Source: Cacajao melanocephalus (lineage: Eukaryota > Chordata > Mammalia > Primates > Pitheciidae). Taken from it: a stretch of DNA of 64,000 nt. Shown here one piece after another: positions 11,836 through 25,185 of this stretch. The position numbers were made by a program, and so were the translations under genes. The notes under the pieces were generated by a model, which was given only the letters and a program-made list of their open reading frames with translations, searched no databases and was not told the origin of the DNA. Location: NCBI GenBank assembly GCA_963573385.1, contig CAUYLG010071648.1, positions 1 through 64,000 of the forward strand, given 5' to 3'. The stretch's first letter is position 1. Each line of letters begins with the position of its first letter.

Positions 11836-13379
11836 AATAATATAGTGAATATTCAGAAAATTCAGATTTTAAAATTGGCTGTCACTTCAATAAGACACAA
11901 GTGATCACTTTATATTTAGCCTTATTTTTGCATATGTATGTTATTTTCTTTAAAAATAGATTCTAATAGACCAAACATTTTTAGTCTTTCTTTTTTGTTC
12001 CCTTTGGAATACACCAGGAGAATTTTCTGTTACTATCAATCATTCCTCTGCATGGATTCTTGATGAATTTTCAAAGGCTTTGCAGAATCATCTATAAGGG
12101 GCAGCAACACATATTAGCTCTTCACATTAATAACCTCTCTTATTCTTGCTATTCTCTGGGAATCGTTATATTGTGGGCTATGATTATTAAAGGAACTGAA
12201 ACCCTTGACTGTAGAAAAAATCTTGAGAGCCCACTAAACTCTAATTACAATGCGACTGTGTTAATCAGTTTGTCCACATTCTTACCCAGGAATTTATTTG
12301 GATGTCCAGACAGATGATGCAATGCACTAAAAAGTGTATTTGAATTATATGCATATAATACTCACAATTAGCTGGTGATTCCCAAGAGAGGAGAGGCTCA
12401 AGCAGGGGTCTGATGAGAAGACAAGCCACAGTTCAGGCTGCAGGATAGGGCCTAGCTTGCATTCTCATTGAGGGTGGAGAGTAGAGCTAGGATAGGAATT
12501 CCCATGTGAGCTATAGGCTGCACTATTTAAAATTCCCTCTGAGATAGAGGGTCTGTGTATGTCTTTTTATCCTGGTTACCTAGATATAGAGTGGGCAGGA
12601 AAGAGTAATGGGAATCTAAAAACTGTCAATGGTCAAACATCAAAAATTGAATCAACTTTTTTAATACAATGGCCAAGCAAACCTTTTATTAAGCATTTTT
12701 ATTCCATGTGCTAAAAATCCACCATGCCAGGCACAGAAATATTTCTATAATATTACAGGAAAATGCCTTATTAGAGGCAATATAAACTCCCTTTAAATGT
12801 CTGAGAAAATTAAATATAAAATATATTACTTACATAATCAAACAAAATAATTTATTAGTCTGTTGGCCATGAACTAAATAAAATTTGAAGGTCACCAGTC
12901 TAAGTAACAATTATAGTTTCTGTTAAATAAGCCCACACTAATTTCTATATATGATCTGGTTCATAGCAAAATATTGACAGAATACTAGAAAATTGTATTA
13001 ACTGCATCATCCATGCCACTGGAGTCAAACCCATAATTACAATAGCCACTCTAACCTTCCATAACATAACAAATCATCACACATAGGTTCTATAAGTGAC
13101 TATATTTTAGATGCCTGAGAGAACAGTTTAAAATATCAGCTTTCCCTTATGTCTTATGAAATGTCTGCTCATTACAACTTAGGTCAAATAAGTGGGTAGT
13201 ATGTATTTTGAATACCAATGTTTCTGAAAATTGTATCATTAGTATTAAATTTTCTTTTTCTTTAACACCTTAGCCTGGCAAATGTAGCCCTCCCTGATGA
13301 AGACATGGCTCATTTTAGCATCCCTAAAACTAATTCCCTTCCTACTCAGAATCAGGCATGTTGCACTGTATGTATTTCC
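11836..13379. other. Unassigned intergenic sequence
   Basis: No supported repeat or gene. The plus ORF at 12060-12317 (85 codons) shows no family features. Confidence 0.5.
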
Positions 13380-13716
13380 CAAGTGCAGCATGCTGCAATG
13401 CTCATCAATTAACTTTCTTATGGTGCTTTTCCTGCCTGAAATACAAGTTCTTCCCTTTTCCATATGATAAATAAAAATTTGAAACTCGGTTGGAGTGTTC
13501 AAGTTGAGTATCATTTCCTCTAAAACCTTCCTTGATCACCTCAATAACTTGGGTAAGCCATAATCCTTCTTTTGTGTCTCTACTCTATGCTATATATCTA
13601 TAGATTTTGCTTGTTTATATCTTTGAGTTCTCTTTCAAGGCATGAACTCCCACAGTGTTGAGACTGTGTATTTTCTATTTATAACCAACACTCAATATAG
13701 TGACTGCTATCTATCA
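13380..13716 (+). mobile_element. L2 LINE 3' fragment
   Basis: It has the pattern of the L2 3' region: TTCCTGCCTGAAATACAAGT, then ACCTTCCTTGATCACCTC, then degenerate 'ctgtgagctccttgagggc' and 'cactcaatat' blocks. Confidence 0.65.
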
Positions 13717-13833
13717 GAAGGAAGGAAGGAAGGAAGAAAGGAAGGAAGGAGGGAGGGAGGGAGGGAGGGAAGGAAGGAAGGAAGGAAGGAAGGAAGGAAG
13801 GAAGGAAGGAAGGAAGCAGGGAGGGAGGGAAGA
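13717..13833. repeat. (GGAA)n/(GGGA)n polypurine microsatellite
   Basis: About 117 nt of almost pure purine on the plus strand. The longest uninterrupted GGAA run is 12 units (13768-13815), flanked by GGGA-type interruptions. Plus-strand ORFs through it (13642-13872 and 13700-13897) encode only Arg/Glu/Gly/Lys repeats and are artefacts of the repeat. Confidence 0.97.
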
Positions 13834-14138
13834 AACAACCTCATCAGAGGTCAAATTTCATTTTTATTATGATAAAATTAGTCCCTTACTCTCCTAATAA
13901 ATTTACTCACCTCTACAGCTTTCATGCTTATTTTCAAATTTATTCCATATGCAACTGAAATAAACAAAAGATGACTTCAAAAACATGGTTGTTTACCCCT
14001 CCTACTTTGTTAAATTTCTACCCTTTCTACATCTCTGTCACCACAGTCTTGCTAAGGGTTCCCAGATCCTTCAAACAACCCAGAGGTTCCTTGAGGTCTA
14101 CTTTGGCTTCAGTAGGAATTGAGTAATCTGTGGACTAA

Positions 14139-14181
14139 ATCTCTCTCTTGCTCTCTCTCTCTCTCTCTTGCTCTCTCTTTT
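14139..14181. repeat. (CT)n microsatellite
   Basis: CT repeats interrupted by two TTG triplets, followed by a T-rich tract to about 14205. Confidence 0.85.
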
Positions 14182-14529
14182 CCTTTTATTTTTTCTTTCC
14201 TTTTTACTGACCAAAGCTTGCTCATATTCTGGTATGTATTTAAGAGGTCATCTCTCAGCAGCTTGTATCAGTAAAAAGTGATCTAGCTTCACAATGATTC
14301 ACACAAGATGCTTTCTTTCAGTCCATTTGCCTGGAACAAAAGAAGGAATTTTAAACATGTAATCTCAATGCCCTTAACTAGGTCATAGAAGATATTTTCC
14401 AATTTTGTAATTATTATCTATGTGACATACATTTTCTAATGCTGTTCAGCTATGTAATACTCTTATTAAAATAATAATAGCAAATATGAACATACAACTA
14501 TAATATGCCTGTGAACTGTAGTTGAGATC

Positions 14530-14744
14530 ATACATATAGCAATCATAGCAATTATTAATTCCATGTTAGGCATGGGGGTTAAGTTCTTCATGCTTATCAA
14601 CTCATTGAAAGTTCATGTCAGCCCTGAAAGGTAAATACTCTTTATTCTCACTTTATATGGTTAAAAACCAAATCCTGTTGAGAAGCTGCTTGCTCTAACT
14701 AACATAGCTGTTACATGGTAAAACTGGTATTCAAACTGGGGTCT
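14530..14744 (-). mobile_element. MIR SINE, part 1 (split by L1)
   Basis: The reverse strand follows the MIR core: the 'caactcattgaaag' and 'ccctgaaaggtaaatact' blocks, then 'ggtattcaaactgggg' matching the tRNA-related half. It continues at 15106 after an L1 insertion. Confidence 0.75.
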
Positions 14745-15105
14745 CTGTCGAATACTGTGCAGCCATTAAAAAGAACAAGGTCATGTTCTTTACAGGGACA
14801 TGAATGGAGATGGAGGCCACTATCCTTAGCAAATTAAGGTAAGACAGAAAACTAAATACTGCATATTCTCACAAATGGTAGCTAAATGATGAAAACACAT
14901 GAACACATACAGGTAAACAACAAACACTTGGGTCTTTTGGAGGGTGGAGGCTGGGAGAAGGGAGAGGATGAGGAAAAAAATCTATTGGGTACTAGGCTTA
15001 ATACCAAGGTAATGAAATAATCTATACCACAAATTCCCGTAATAGAAGTCTACTACTGTATCAAACCGGTACTTGTATCCCTACACTTAAAATAAAAGTT
15101 AAAAT
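14745..15105 (+). mobile_element. 5'-truncated L1P 3' end
   Basis: It reads as the last L1 ORF2 codons and 3'UTR: GAATACTGTGCAGCCATTAA, ACAGGGACATGAATGGAGAT, a GGGAGAAGGGAGAGG purine block, and an AATAAAAGTTAAAAT end. A perfect 12-bp target duplication AAACTGGGGTCT flanks it (14733-14744 and 15106-15117). Only about 360 bp was copied. Confidence 0.92.
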
Positions 15106-15155
15106 AAACTGGGGTCTTTCTTACCCATAAGCTCTATACAATACTACCATTCTGA
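15106..15155 (-). mobile_element. MIR SINE, part 2
   Basis: This continues the MIR interrupted at 14744. 'ataagctctatacaatactacc' corresponds to the degenerate MIR end 'gctcttaaccactatgctatactgcc'. Confidence 0.6.
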
Positions 15156-18100
15156 TCTGAAGGAATGAATCCTCAACTCAGCCCACGAGACCTAGAAAAT
15201 AAACACATTGCCAAACCTCAGTACTTGCAATGTGTAGGACTCTCTTTTTTATAAAATGTTGGCAGCTCTTTATTTTCCCTGAGCAGTAGTCTGAAAGTAT
15301 TTGATTCCCCTCACAGCTGCTCTTATTCTTTGGGAACAAGAAAGTTTTGTTTATAAGTGAGAGATTTCCAGCCATGCATCCCCATGGCTGTGACATTAGT
15401 CTTGGTCAGCTGTAACGCATTTTGTACTATTTTGCTTCAGAGATGGTTCACCTGTTCAACTTGTTTAAGGTCACTGATACAGTAGATTTTCATTAATCTC
15501 AAGTTACATAGCTCTTAATTTAAAAAATAAAGAAATTTACAAGTATGCTTTTAGAGACCATTAAAAGTTGTACTCTCTTGAGTTCAAATTACCACTTCTC
15601 ATGAACACATTATTTAAGAAGAAAAGTTTTTACTGTATTTTACCTGGAAAATCTTAGTGAATAATTTCTTGTCTATCATATTTGGCCCACATTCGTTAGT
15701 TTCTTATCAATTTTCTACAGGTTTTTTTGGTCTTTTTGCTTTTTTGGTTTTTGCTTTGTTTTGATGTTTGCGTTTAGATAGGAATACTTATTTCTATAGT
15801 TAATGTGTATTTTTCCCCTTGAGTATTGTTTCATACTCTTCAAGGATTTATTTTATCTATTTATTCTTATTTAGCCTACATTCCACAAACAAGGTCACTA
15901 TTTGGTCACTCTCAGGTATATGTATTTCTTCCTGAAATCCTCTGAATTCTCAGTTCTCCAAGAGGAAGGTACACAGTTCCTCTTGCTTTGGGGTCAAATT
16001 CACTGTACCTGAAGTGTGGAAATCTCTGTATCTGGTTTACTCAGTGCAACAGGCATGGATAGTGCAAAATAAAAAGCAAGTTCTGGTTCAAATGGCATAT
16101 GTGGCCTCTCAAGGCTGTCAGCACCTCCACTTACTCAAACATACAGGTAACCACACTTAATTTGTAGTTTTCAGTTTTGCTGAACTATCACACATCATGT
16201 GTCCACTGTAATTCTGTGCTCACAGGGCTTCAGGTCTGACATATGCAAATGTGGCAGCAAGGAATATGCCTATTGCAAGTATTCCCTCTGCCCATTTGTG
16301 TACTTCATTGCCACGCTTCACTTACAAAACACAAAATCAAAGATACAACTATTAAGAATTTCAAGATGGTAATAGCAGAACATTAAACTAAATGGAGGGT
16401 CCTTCTGAGCAGAGGCATTGTATGACTGCACAGACAGTATGTATGTATGCATGTATGACTGGCACTACCAGGAAGCCAGCCATGACAAAAACCACTTGAC
16501 TCCAGAAACAAACTTTTGCTGGACAAATCTGCATCTGTGGCTTTTCTGACCTCAAATTCATCCTGTTTAGTTTAATTCTTAAGACACTATTTTGCACGGT
16601 CACCTTTAACCCGAGTGACACCTTAGTGAAAGTCAAAAAAGGTACCTCCTTTTCTAGGCAGACCAAGTCCTCATAGGGCACATGGCAAACTCCTTCCCCA
16701 TTGAATATCATGGTAATAAACTTCATTGAATGATAGGCATACTGTGCAAACTAATATGCATCACTCTTATTATTTTTTTCACTGCTAATAAACTGTTAAA
16801 ACCAAAAATTAGCATAAAGAGCTGGTATTACTGCTGAAGTCCTGCCTCCAAAATCCTGAATCTTCTTTCACAAAGACTTTCCCCTTCCGCTCCTCTGTCT
16901 CTTATAAGAGACCTACTTTCATTGTATCTGGTCTTTGTGACCTGTAAACAACTAAGACCTCCTCATACTGTTACAATCACTTGAATAAACTGGCTCTGGA
17001 ACCCTCCAGAATACAATTACCTCAATTCCTACCTCTTTCACTGCATACCATTATCAGCATCAAGCCATTTCTGAAGGCTTTCTGCTGTTCACACTCATGG
17101 TCTGTCTGAGTTGCTTTTGGTCTGGAGCTTTTCTAGTTTTGCTCATCTGCTGCAGACACTCTCCCTCTGTCTCAGTTGGTATGGTAGCTGCTGTTGCAGC
17201 AAACATATTGCTGACATCAATTTTGTTGGGATATAGAGTGTAACCTGCCTCTAGGACATGCAGTCCTTCCCTCCATCAAAGGAAAACTCAGAGACAAAAT
17301 AGTTTAGAAAAGTTTACTTGCAAAAATACAAGAGAGTCAGACATAAAAAGACTGACTCACTAAATAAAGAATATGATGAGCATTTAAAAGAAAAAAAATT
17401 CCAAGATTACCAAGTGTGTGTTACTGTGTTCACAGTGGAAAAATTTCCTATGATTATCATATTCATAAAGGTCATGATATTCCTTCAGATAATAGTCTAA
17501 AAAATCGGTGATAAAATTGTTTTTACTGAGAAGTTCAGGTTACAGTAAAATCTCAAGATTTCACTTATTGTGGGGACCAGAACCAAAGAGAATGACCCTG
17601 TTATTTGTGGCTTATCTTGGGGTACAAACTGCTTTTTTCCTCACTATGTGTTATGTCAAGTACATAGCAATGTTCAAAGCAGGATGAACTGTCAGCTCTT
17701 GCTTCTCTACCTCCCAGTGTTAGTTTTCTTCTGACCAATTCTGAACAGGTAAGATGATTAAATGTATACCATCAGGGGCATCCATAATGTAGCTATGGCT
17801 TGTATTTACAACTTAATGCCTTCAGGGTCACAGTGCAGACTCCTCAGACAATCCTTGGAGAGACAACTGTGGGTTTTAATCATGCAGGCCGGCAGTCTAC
17901 CTTGCCTTGTCTTTTGTGGAAAGATATGTCTTATTGTTATCTAAGTGAACTTTTACTTACAAGAGCCATTATGATTTCATTTGACTACTGTGTTGCTTTC
18001 TCAGAAGCTTAAGTGTCTCTGGACAAGTGAGAGCTCTGATGGTCCATCATGGCTTTCCTGTTCCTGAGTCTGCAAGTACACCAAATTTCACTAATGTTGT

Positions 18101-18159
18101 GCAGCCATGATCACAGAGTTTCAACAAGTCCTAGATTCTTCTGCCCATAGAACCATACA
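15156..18159. other. Unassigned intergenic sequence, 3 kb
   Basis: Nothing can be assigned with confidence. There are T-rich runs at 15720-15765, and the minus ORF at 16388-16726 (112 codons) has no recognisable domain and no supporting signals. Confidence 0.5.
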
Positions 18160-18565
18160 TTTTAGATCTTTTAAGTCGCAGAAAAGTGGTATTTCACTTC
18201 TAAATACTTTAGCATTGACTCCTCAGAAGAACATTCTATACATTACCAATATACCTTCATAACATCTGATGTATTTAACATTTACATCATAATATTGTAT
18301 GATATTCAGTCCATATTCAAATTTACCCAATTGCTCCCAAGATGTCCTTTATATTGTCTTCTGAAAATTTAGAATCCAAACACACACAACTGATTGTGTT
18401 TGGTTTTCATGTCTGTTTAATCTCCTTTAATCCAGAGCACACCCAATAACTTTTTCTGTGTTTGTGTTTTGTCCTTCATGACATTGACATTTTGAGAAAA
18501 CCAAGCTATTTGTTGTTTTGTAGAATCTTCTATTGATTTGACTGTCTAGTAATGTACCAATGTCA
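18160..18565. mobile_element. Ancient L1M-type interspersed repeat fragment
   Basis: It contains a phrase series known from many genomic copies of one old family: ATTCAGTCCATATTCAAATT, ATGTCCTTTATATTGTC, TCTCCTTTAATCCAG, TTCATGACATTGACATTTTG. Subfamily and sense are unresolved. Confidence 0.5.
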
Positions 18566-18959
18566 AACACTGCTGTTTTATAAAGGCTCTATATTCTGCT
18601 GTTTTAATCTTTGCTATTAATTAATTCTCTTTCCCCATTTGTCTAATTTTTCAGTGTTTAAAAAAACTCTTCTTAAATGGTTGCTTTCCCATATAAACTT
18701 TATAGTCTAACTTTCTACCCCCAGGAAAAAAAAATCTTGTTGGGATTTTTAAAAATGAAATTGATGCTATATATTAACTTGAAAAAATTGACACATAGGC
18801 TAAGCTATTAATCATAAAAGCTGCTTTGGAAGTTCCCTTAATGTTTCAAAGAGGTAAGACTTCTCCCCAGCTAGTTGAGAATTTGTGCTTTTACTAATAA
18901 CCTTAAAGACACAAATGCTAAGCAGGATATTAATTGTTAATTTTTTATTATCAAATACA

Positions 18960-19090
18960 CAAAGGTTAAAAAAAAGTGTATAATGAACCCCCCAGAACCC
19001 ATCACCCAGCTTCAATAATGATCAGCAATGACTGCTTCTCTACCAACAGTACCTCTCTTGTGGCCCAAATTATTTTACCTCATGGTGTTT
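18960..19090. mobile_element. Ancient L1M-type fragment (adjoining family segment)
   Basis: GTATAATGAACCCCCCAGAA and CCATCACCCAGCTTCAATAA are, in my recollection, the upstream part of the same family as 18160-18565. Here the part lies downstream, so this is either a second copy or a rearranged one. Confidence 0.5.
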
Positions 19091-19559
19091 TAAAGGTTTT
19101 ATTCTCTTATGTCCTATACAGAAGTGATCTAGCTTTGCTAAGATATCATTACCTCTGCATGTATCATCAAAAATCTGGTCTTCTTAATTTAAACTATTGT
19201 TGTAGTAGTCAAAACTAAAAGTGCAAACAAATATATTGAATTAAATTGAGAAGTAAATGATTTATTGAACAGATGATTCTTTCCACATGTAGAATTGAAT
19301 GACCATGTGTTGAGATAGATTACTGTAGTTTCAAATCCTTTCCATATGGAGGACGTATTTAGAACCCCCTACAGATATGACCACATTCTACTTAGCAAAA
19401 TATCTTTTAAACATCGAATACTGATAGCGGAGTATATGCATTTTTATGAAAGCCATCCACATCCATCTGATCTTTTGCATTTAAGTCAACACCAATTGTC
19501 TTATCACTTAATATTAAATTCATGATGCTCATTGTCTTCAGAAAGAAAATTGAGAGATC

Positions 19560-20035
19560 TTACGATCTTTCCTTACCTTTCCAACCTCTGTCAGCTCACT
19601 GCCTTTGCACATTCTGTGGTCCAGCTATCCTGAGCTGCTTATGGTTCCCCTAATGTGTTAATACTTCTTACCTCTAGGCATTTAAGTGTATCCTCCTACG
19701 TACTCTCAACCCTTTCTCTCACTTCACCCATTTATGTTTATAGTGATACCTCCTTAAACAAATGTGCAGATTGATATTGCTCCTCTTGCAAATCATCCCT
19801 GACCCCCCTCAATTCTCATTTATGACACTCTACAAAGGCATCATTTGATATATATCTTTGAAATATATAAGATATATGTGTTTGAAATATATTTGATATA
19901 TATTTATGTGTTTTTGTCTCCTGCAGTCTATGAGCTCCTTGAAGGAAGGTATTGTATCTAAGTAACCCATTTTACTTGCATTTTCCAAATAAATTCTGAT
20001 TATAAAACAGATGCTTGTAAGTATGTGTGAATGAA
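19560..20035 (+). mobile_element. L2 LINE 3' end
   Basis: The L2 3' sequence is followed in order: 'ctttgcacattctgtggtc', a CATCCCTGACCCCC block, TATGAGCTCCTTGAAGGAAG (consensus 'gagctccttgagggcag'), then a degenerate end with GTGAATGAATG. The AT-rich 19850-19905 stretch looks like an internal simple-repeat expansion. Confidence 0.75.
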
Positions 20036-22048
<2,013 letters not shown>

Positions 22049-22508
22049 TGATGTTTTAAAATCTAAACTATGCAAAGTCTTCTTAAATTATCCTTGATGA
22101 AGGAAAGGATTTTCCCAAGAACATGGGTTTAGATGAACAGGTCTAGATCAAAGATCTAGAAAAATATAAAGAACCAGACAAGACCTGCCCTATGCTGCAG
22201 ATATACTCTCAGAGGTATTGCAAATATGTGTTTTACCTGCAGCTCTCTAAGGGTGTGGGTGAGAGGCAGAAGTAATAAAAAGGCCTGATTTAGAATATCT
22301 GCTGATTTTTTAATGTAAATACCTCCATCATGATTCATTTCAAGCTACCATAGTGCTATCAATCTGGTTGTAATTATGAAAATGTTAACAATTGGCTCTT
22401 GTGAGCTAGTAAAAACAATTCCCAGCACATTACTCTTATGATGGATAAGTACATGTCATAGTGAATTCATCAAACAACTTGTTTGAAGAGTGTTGTTAAT
22501 AAATTATC

Positions 22509-22807
22509 TATTTTTTGGTTGTTTTTTGAGGTGGAGTCTCACTCTTTTCCCCAAGCTGGAGTGCAATGGTGTGATCTCAGCTCATTGCAACCTCCACCTT
22601 CTTGGTTAAAGTGATTCTCCTGCCTTGGCCTCCTGAGTAGTTGGGATTACAGGTGTGCACCATCACAGCTGGCTAATTTTTGTATTTTTAGTAGACATGA
22701 GGTTTCATTGTGTTGGCCAGGTGGGTCTCAAACTCCTGACTTTGTGATCCACTGGCCTCTGCCTCTCAAAGTGCTGGAATTACAGATGTGAGCCACCACG
22801 CACATCC
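22509..22807 (-). mobile_element. Full-length AluS-type element
   Basis: Poly(T), then GAGGTGGAGTCTCACTC through to GAGCCACCACGCACATCC. The 8-bp flanks AAATTATC match exactly (22501-22508 and 22808-22815). Confidence 0.95.
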
Positions 22808-22859
22808 AAATTATCAATTATTTTAAATCAGTATTTGTTTCGAATTGTTATTTTATCAT

Positions 22860-22925
22860 TTGGAAAGCATTTACTGAGTACCTTTTATGTGCCAGAGCTT
22901 GTACTGGCTATTACTCACAGTTTTT
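22860..22925 (-). mobile_element. Short MIR fragment
   Basis: GCATTTACTGAGTACCTTTT and ATGTGCCAGAGCTTGTACTG match the conserved MIR '3-prime' block read on the reverse strand. Confidence 0.5.
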
Positions 22926-23049
22926 TAAGTCCAGTGTATCAATTATTTTGGAAGCTCATTGACTGTATTGTATATAGGTCATAAGCAATTCCTGAATTAT
23001 TTAAAATTATAGAATGTTAATAATTCAATCAGAAGATGCAGGTACTTGC

Positions 23050-23470
23050 CATTTTTATAGATTAAATATAGTCACAATTTTCTTTGTCATTCCCTCCTCT
23101 AAAACTGGAATCTAATTCCCCGTTCTGTGTATCTAGGCTGGCATCAGTGGCTTTCTTAAATAATGGAAATTGACAGACCAGAGATGTGTAGGATGTATGT
23201 GGGTCAATGTCGATGCCTTGTAGCTTTTGTAAGGCCTCTTGGAACACTCGTGTTTTGGAGCCCTAGGTCTACATGTAAGAAGTTCAACTATCCTAAGGTA
23301 GTCATGCTGTCTGGAAGCCCAAGAGAAGTGCCCCTTGCTGTTCTAGCCTCAGCTTTACAGTCTTCCCAGCCGAGGCCACAGACATCATGGAACAGAGATG
23401 AGCCATCTCCATTCAGCACTGTCTGAATTCCTGACTCTCAGAATTGAGAGATGTAGTAACAATAATTATC
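23050..23470 (+). mobile_element. Old MLT1-type MaLR LTR
   Basis: In order: a 'ggctggcatcagtggctt' block, GGCCTCTTGGAACACTCG, CATGTAAGAAGTTCAACT, CACAGACATCATGGAACAGA, then CTGAATTCCTGACTCTCAGA and a GAGAGATGTAGTAAC end. This is the layout of the older MLT1 subfamilies. No target duplication is clear. Confidence 0.7.
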
Positions 23471-23511
23471 TTTTAAAAAGTTATATTTTTTTTAATCCTA
23501 TAGGTTTATTA

Positions 23512-24246
23512 TGTTATTGCCTTAGTTTGGGCTGCTATAAGAGAATACCATAAACTGAGTGGTTTAAATAATGGAAATTTATTTATCACAGTTCTGGAAG
23601 CTGAGAAGTGTGAGATCAGGGTGCCAGTATGATCAGTTCTAGTAATGGCTTTTTTCCTGGTTTGCAGACACTTATTTTCTCCTTGTATCCTCACATGGTG
23701 GAGGGCAAAGACAGTGAAAGGAAGCTCTCTGGCGTCTTTTTTTTTTTTTTTTTTTTTAATAAGCAGGGTCTTGCTTTGTTGCCCCAGGCTGGGGTGCAGT
23801 GGTATGATTACAGCTCCCTGCAGTCTTGATCACATGGGATCAAGCAATCCTCCCATCTCAGCACCTGAGTAGTTGAGACTACGTGTGCATGCCACCAAAC
23901 CAGGTTAATTTTTCTTCTTCTTTCTTTCTTTATTTATTTAAATTTTTTTGTAGAGATAGTGTCTTGCCGTGTTGCCCAGACTGGTCTGGAACTCCTGGGC
24001 TCAGGTGATCCTCCCACCGTAGCCTCCCAAAGTGCTGGGTTTACAGGCCTGGCCTGAGGCACTGTACTCAGGCCCTGTCTGGTGTGTTTTTATAAGAGCG
24101 CTAATCCCATTGATATAGGATTAGTCATATAAGGCCCACTCTTCTGACCTAATTACCTCAATGGCCCTACCACCTCATACTATAATATCTATCATTAGGA
24201 TTTAAACATATGAGCTGATAGAGGAAGCACAAACATTCAGTCCATA
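23512..24246 (-). mobile_element. MLT1A/B-type MaLR LTR, split by Alu
   Basis: The plus strand is the reverse complement of an MLT1 LTR: GCTGCTATAAGAGAATACCA, CACAGTTCTGGAAGCTGAGA, CCTCACATGGTGGAGGGC, then after the Alu GACCTAATTACCTCAATGGC and ACATTCAGTCCATAG. The Alu at 23737-24074 interrupts it. Confidence 0.9.
23737..24074 (-). mobile_element. AluJ-type element inside MLT1 LTR
   Basis: Poly(T) at 23737-23757, then a diverged Alu (AGGGTCTTGCTTTGTTGCCC ... GAGGCACTGTACTCAGGCC). The middle A-rich linker has expanded into a TTCT/TTTA-rich run (23909-23950). CTCTCTGGCGTC (23725-23736) and CTGTCTGGTGTG (24075-24086) are an aged target duplication. Confidence 0.9.
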
Positions 24247-24639
24247 GAAATCATGGTATAGTTTGTTACTCAACAAAGAACACCTGGAATTTCAATATTC
24301 AAGGTTATCTCCTGTTTCCTGTGCATTTCTATTGTTGGCTCTATATGTCAGAGGGATACACACACTGAAGGAAAGTGAAGAAGAATAGATATTATACTCA
24401 AATATTTTAAGGTATTAAAATATCATCAGAAGTTGAAAGTTAATTTCAAATTGTTGTAATAATACTGTTTCAACATAATAAATATTTTGTAGTTTTCATA
24501 AGTAGGAAACTCAACCTAATGATCCTTTTCCATTCTATACGCTCTTAAGAAAACTGAAAAACTCTTAAGCTTTCAATGTTTATTCTTCAGAAGCAAGACA
24601 CAGAGTTCATTCCTCTTTTATTTAGTTTATCTATTCTAT
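24247..24639. other. Unassigned intergenic sequence
   Basis: No recognisable element. Confidence 0.5.
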
Positions 24640-24765
24640 TTCAGTGTTACATCTTGTTTCCTCTTATAGGTTCTCGAGGGCAGAAATGTCATGTGTTCTT
24701 GGTAGTCCTAACTTAAGGCCTGGTACATCACAGGTATTCACTAAATCACTGACGAATAAAGTCAG
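24640..24765 (+). mobile_element. L2 LINE 3' end fragment
   Basis: GGTTCTCGAGGGCAGAAATG, GGCCTGGTACATCACAGGTA and TTCACTAAATCACTGACGAA follow the L2 3' terminus. Confidence 0.65.
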
Positions 24766-25084
24766 ATTTTCTTTACTTGTGTCCCTAAGCAGTCTCCAAA
24801 TATTATGAAAATGTTCATAAATATATTTGTATGTACTTTTACATGTGCATTTTTCCAGAGGGAAGAGCAATCATTTTCAGCAGATTTTCATATTGGAACT
24901 CATGGAAAACAAAGTTTTTGTGTTGTTGTCTCTCTTCTCCTCCAAAGCATTCAAGTTATTTGCAAGCTTTTATTTTTTCAAATCTTCAAATAAAAGGATT
25001 TTCTGAATTATTTTATTATATACTCACCACTTTAGAGTTGTATAGTTACATTTCTTTTTGTTCTTCAGGGTACCCCAACTTCCT

Positions 25085-25185
25085 GAAGAGCAATTTCCGT
25101 ATCTAACTGCCTCTTAGATCTCAATCCTCAGCATTTATTAGCCAGCCTGCTACACAGTGTGTACTCAATATATTTGTCAACTTAA
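25085..25185 (+). mobile_element. Diverged L2 3' fragment
   Basis: GCCTGCTACACAGTGTGTAC followed by TCAATATATTTGTCAA resembles the L2 terminus 'gcctggcacatagtaggtgctcaataaatatttgt'. The rest is weak. Confidence 0.45.

Noticed and set aside
13717..13833. Possible CRISPR-like or satellite array
   Set aside because: Simple tetranucleotide repeat without spacers; the host is clearly a primate.
13642..13897. Plus-strand ORFs with Glu-Gly-Arg-Lys repeats
   Set aside because: Translation of the GGAA microsatellite.
16388..16726. 112-codon minus-strand ORF with several cysteines
   Set aside because: Cysteine spacing fits no known motif; lies in unassigned intergenic DNA and is probably random.
17530..17640. 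Possible Tigger/pogo DNA-transposon fragment
   Set aside because: Only a loose resemblance around TTGTGGGGACCAGAACC; no terminal inverted repeat or TA duplication.
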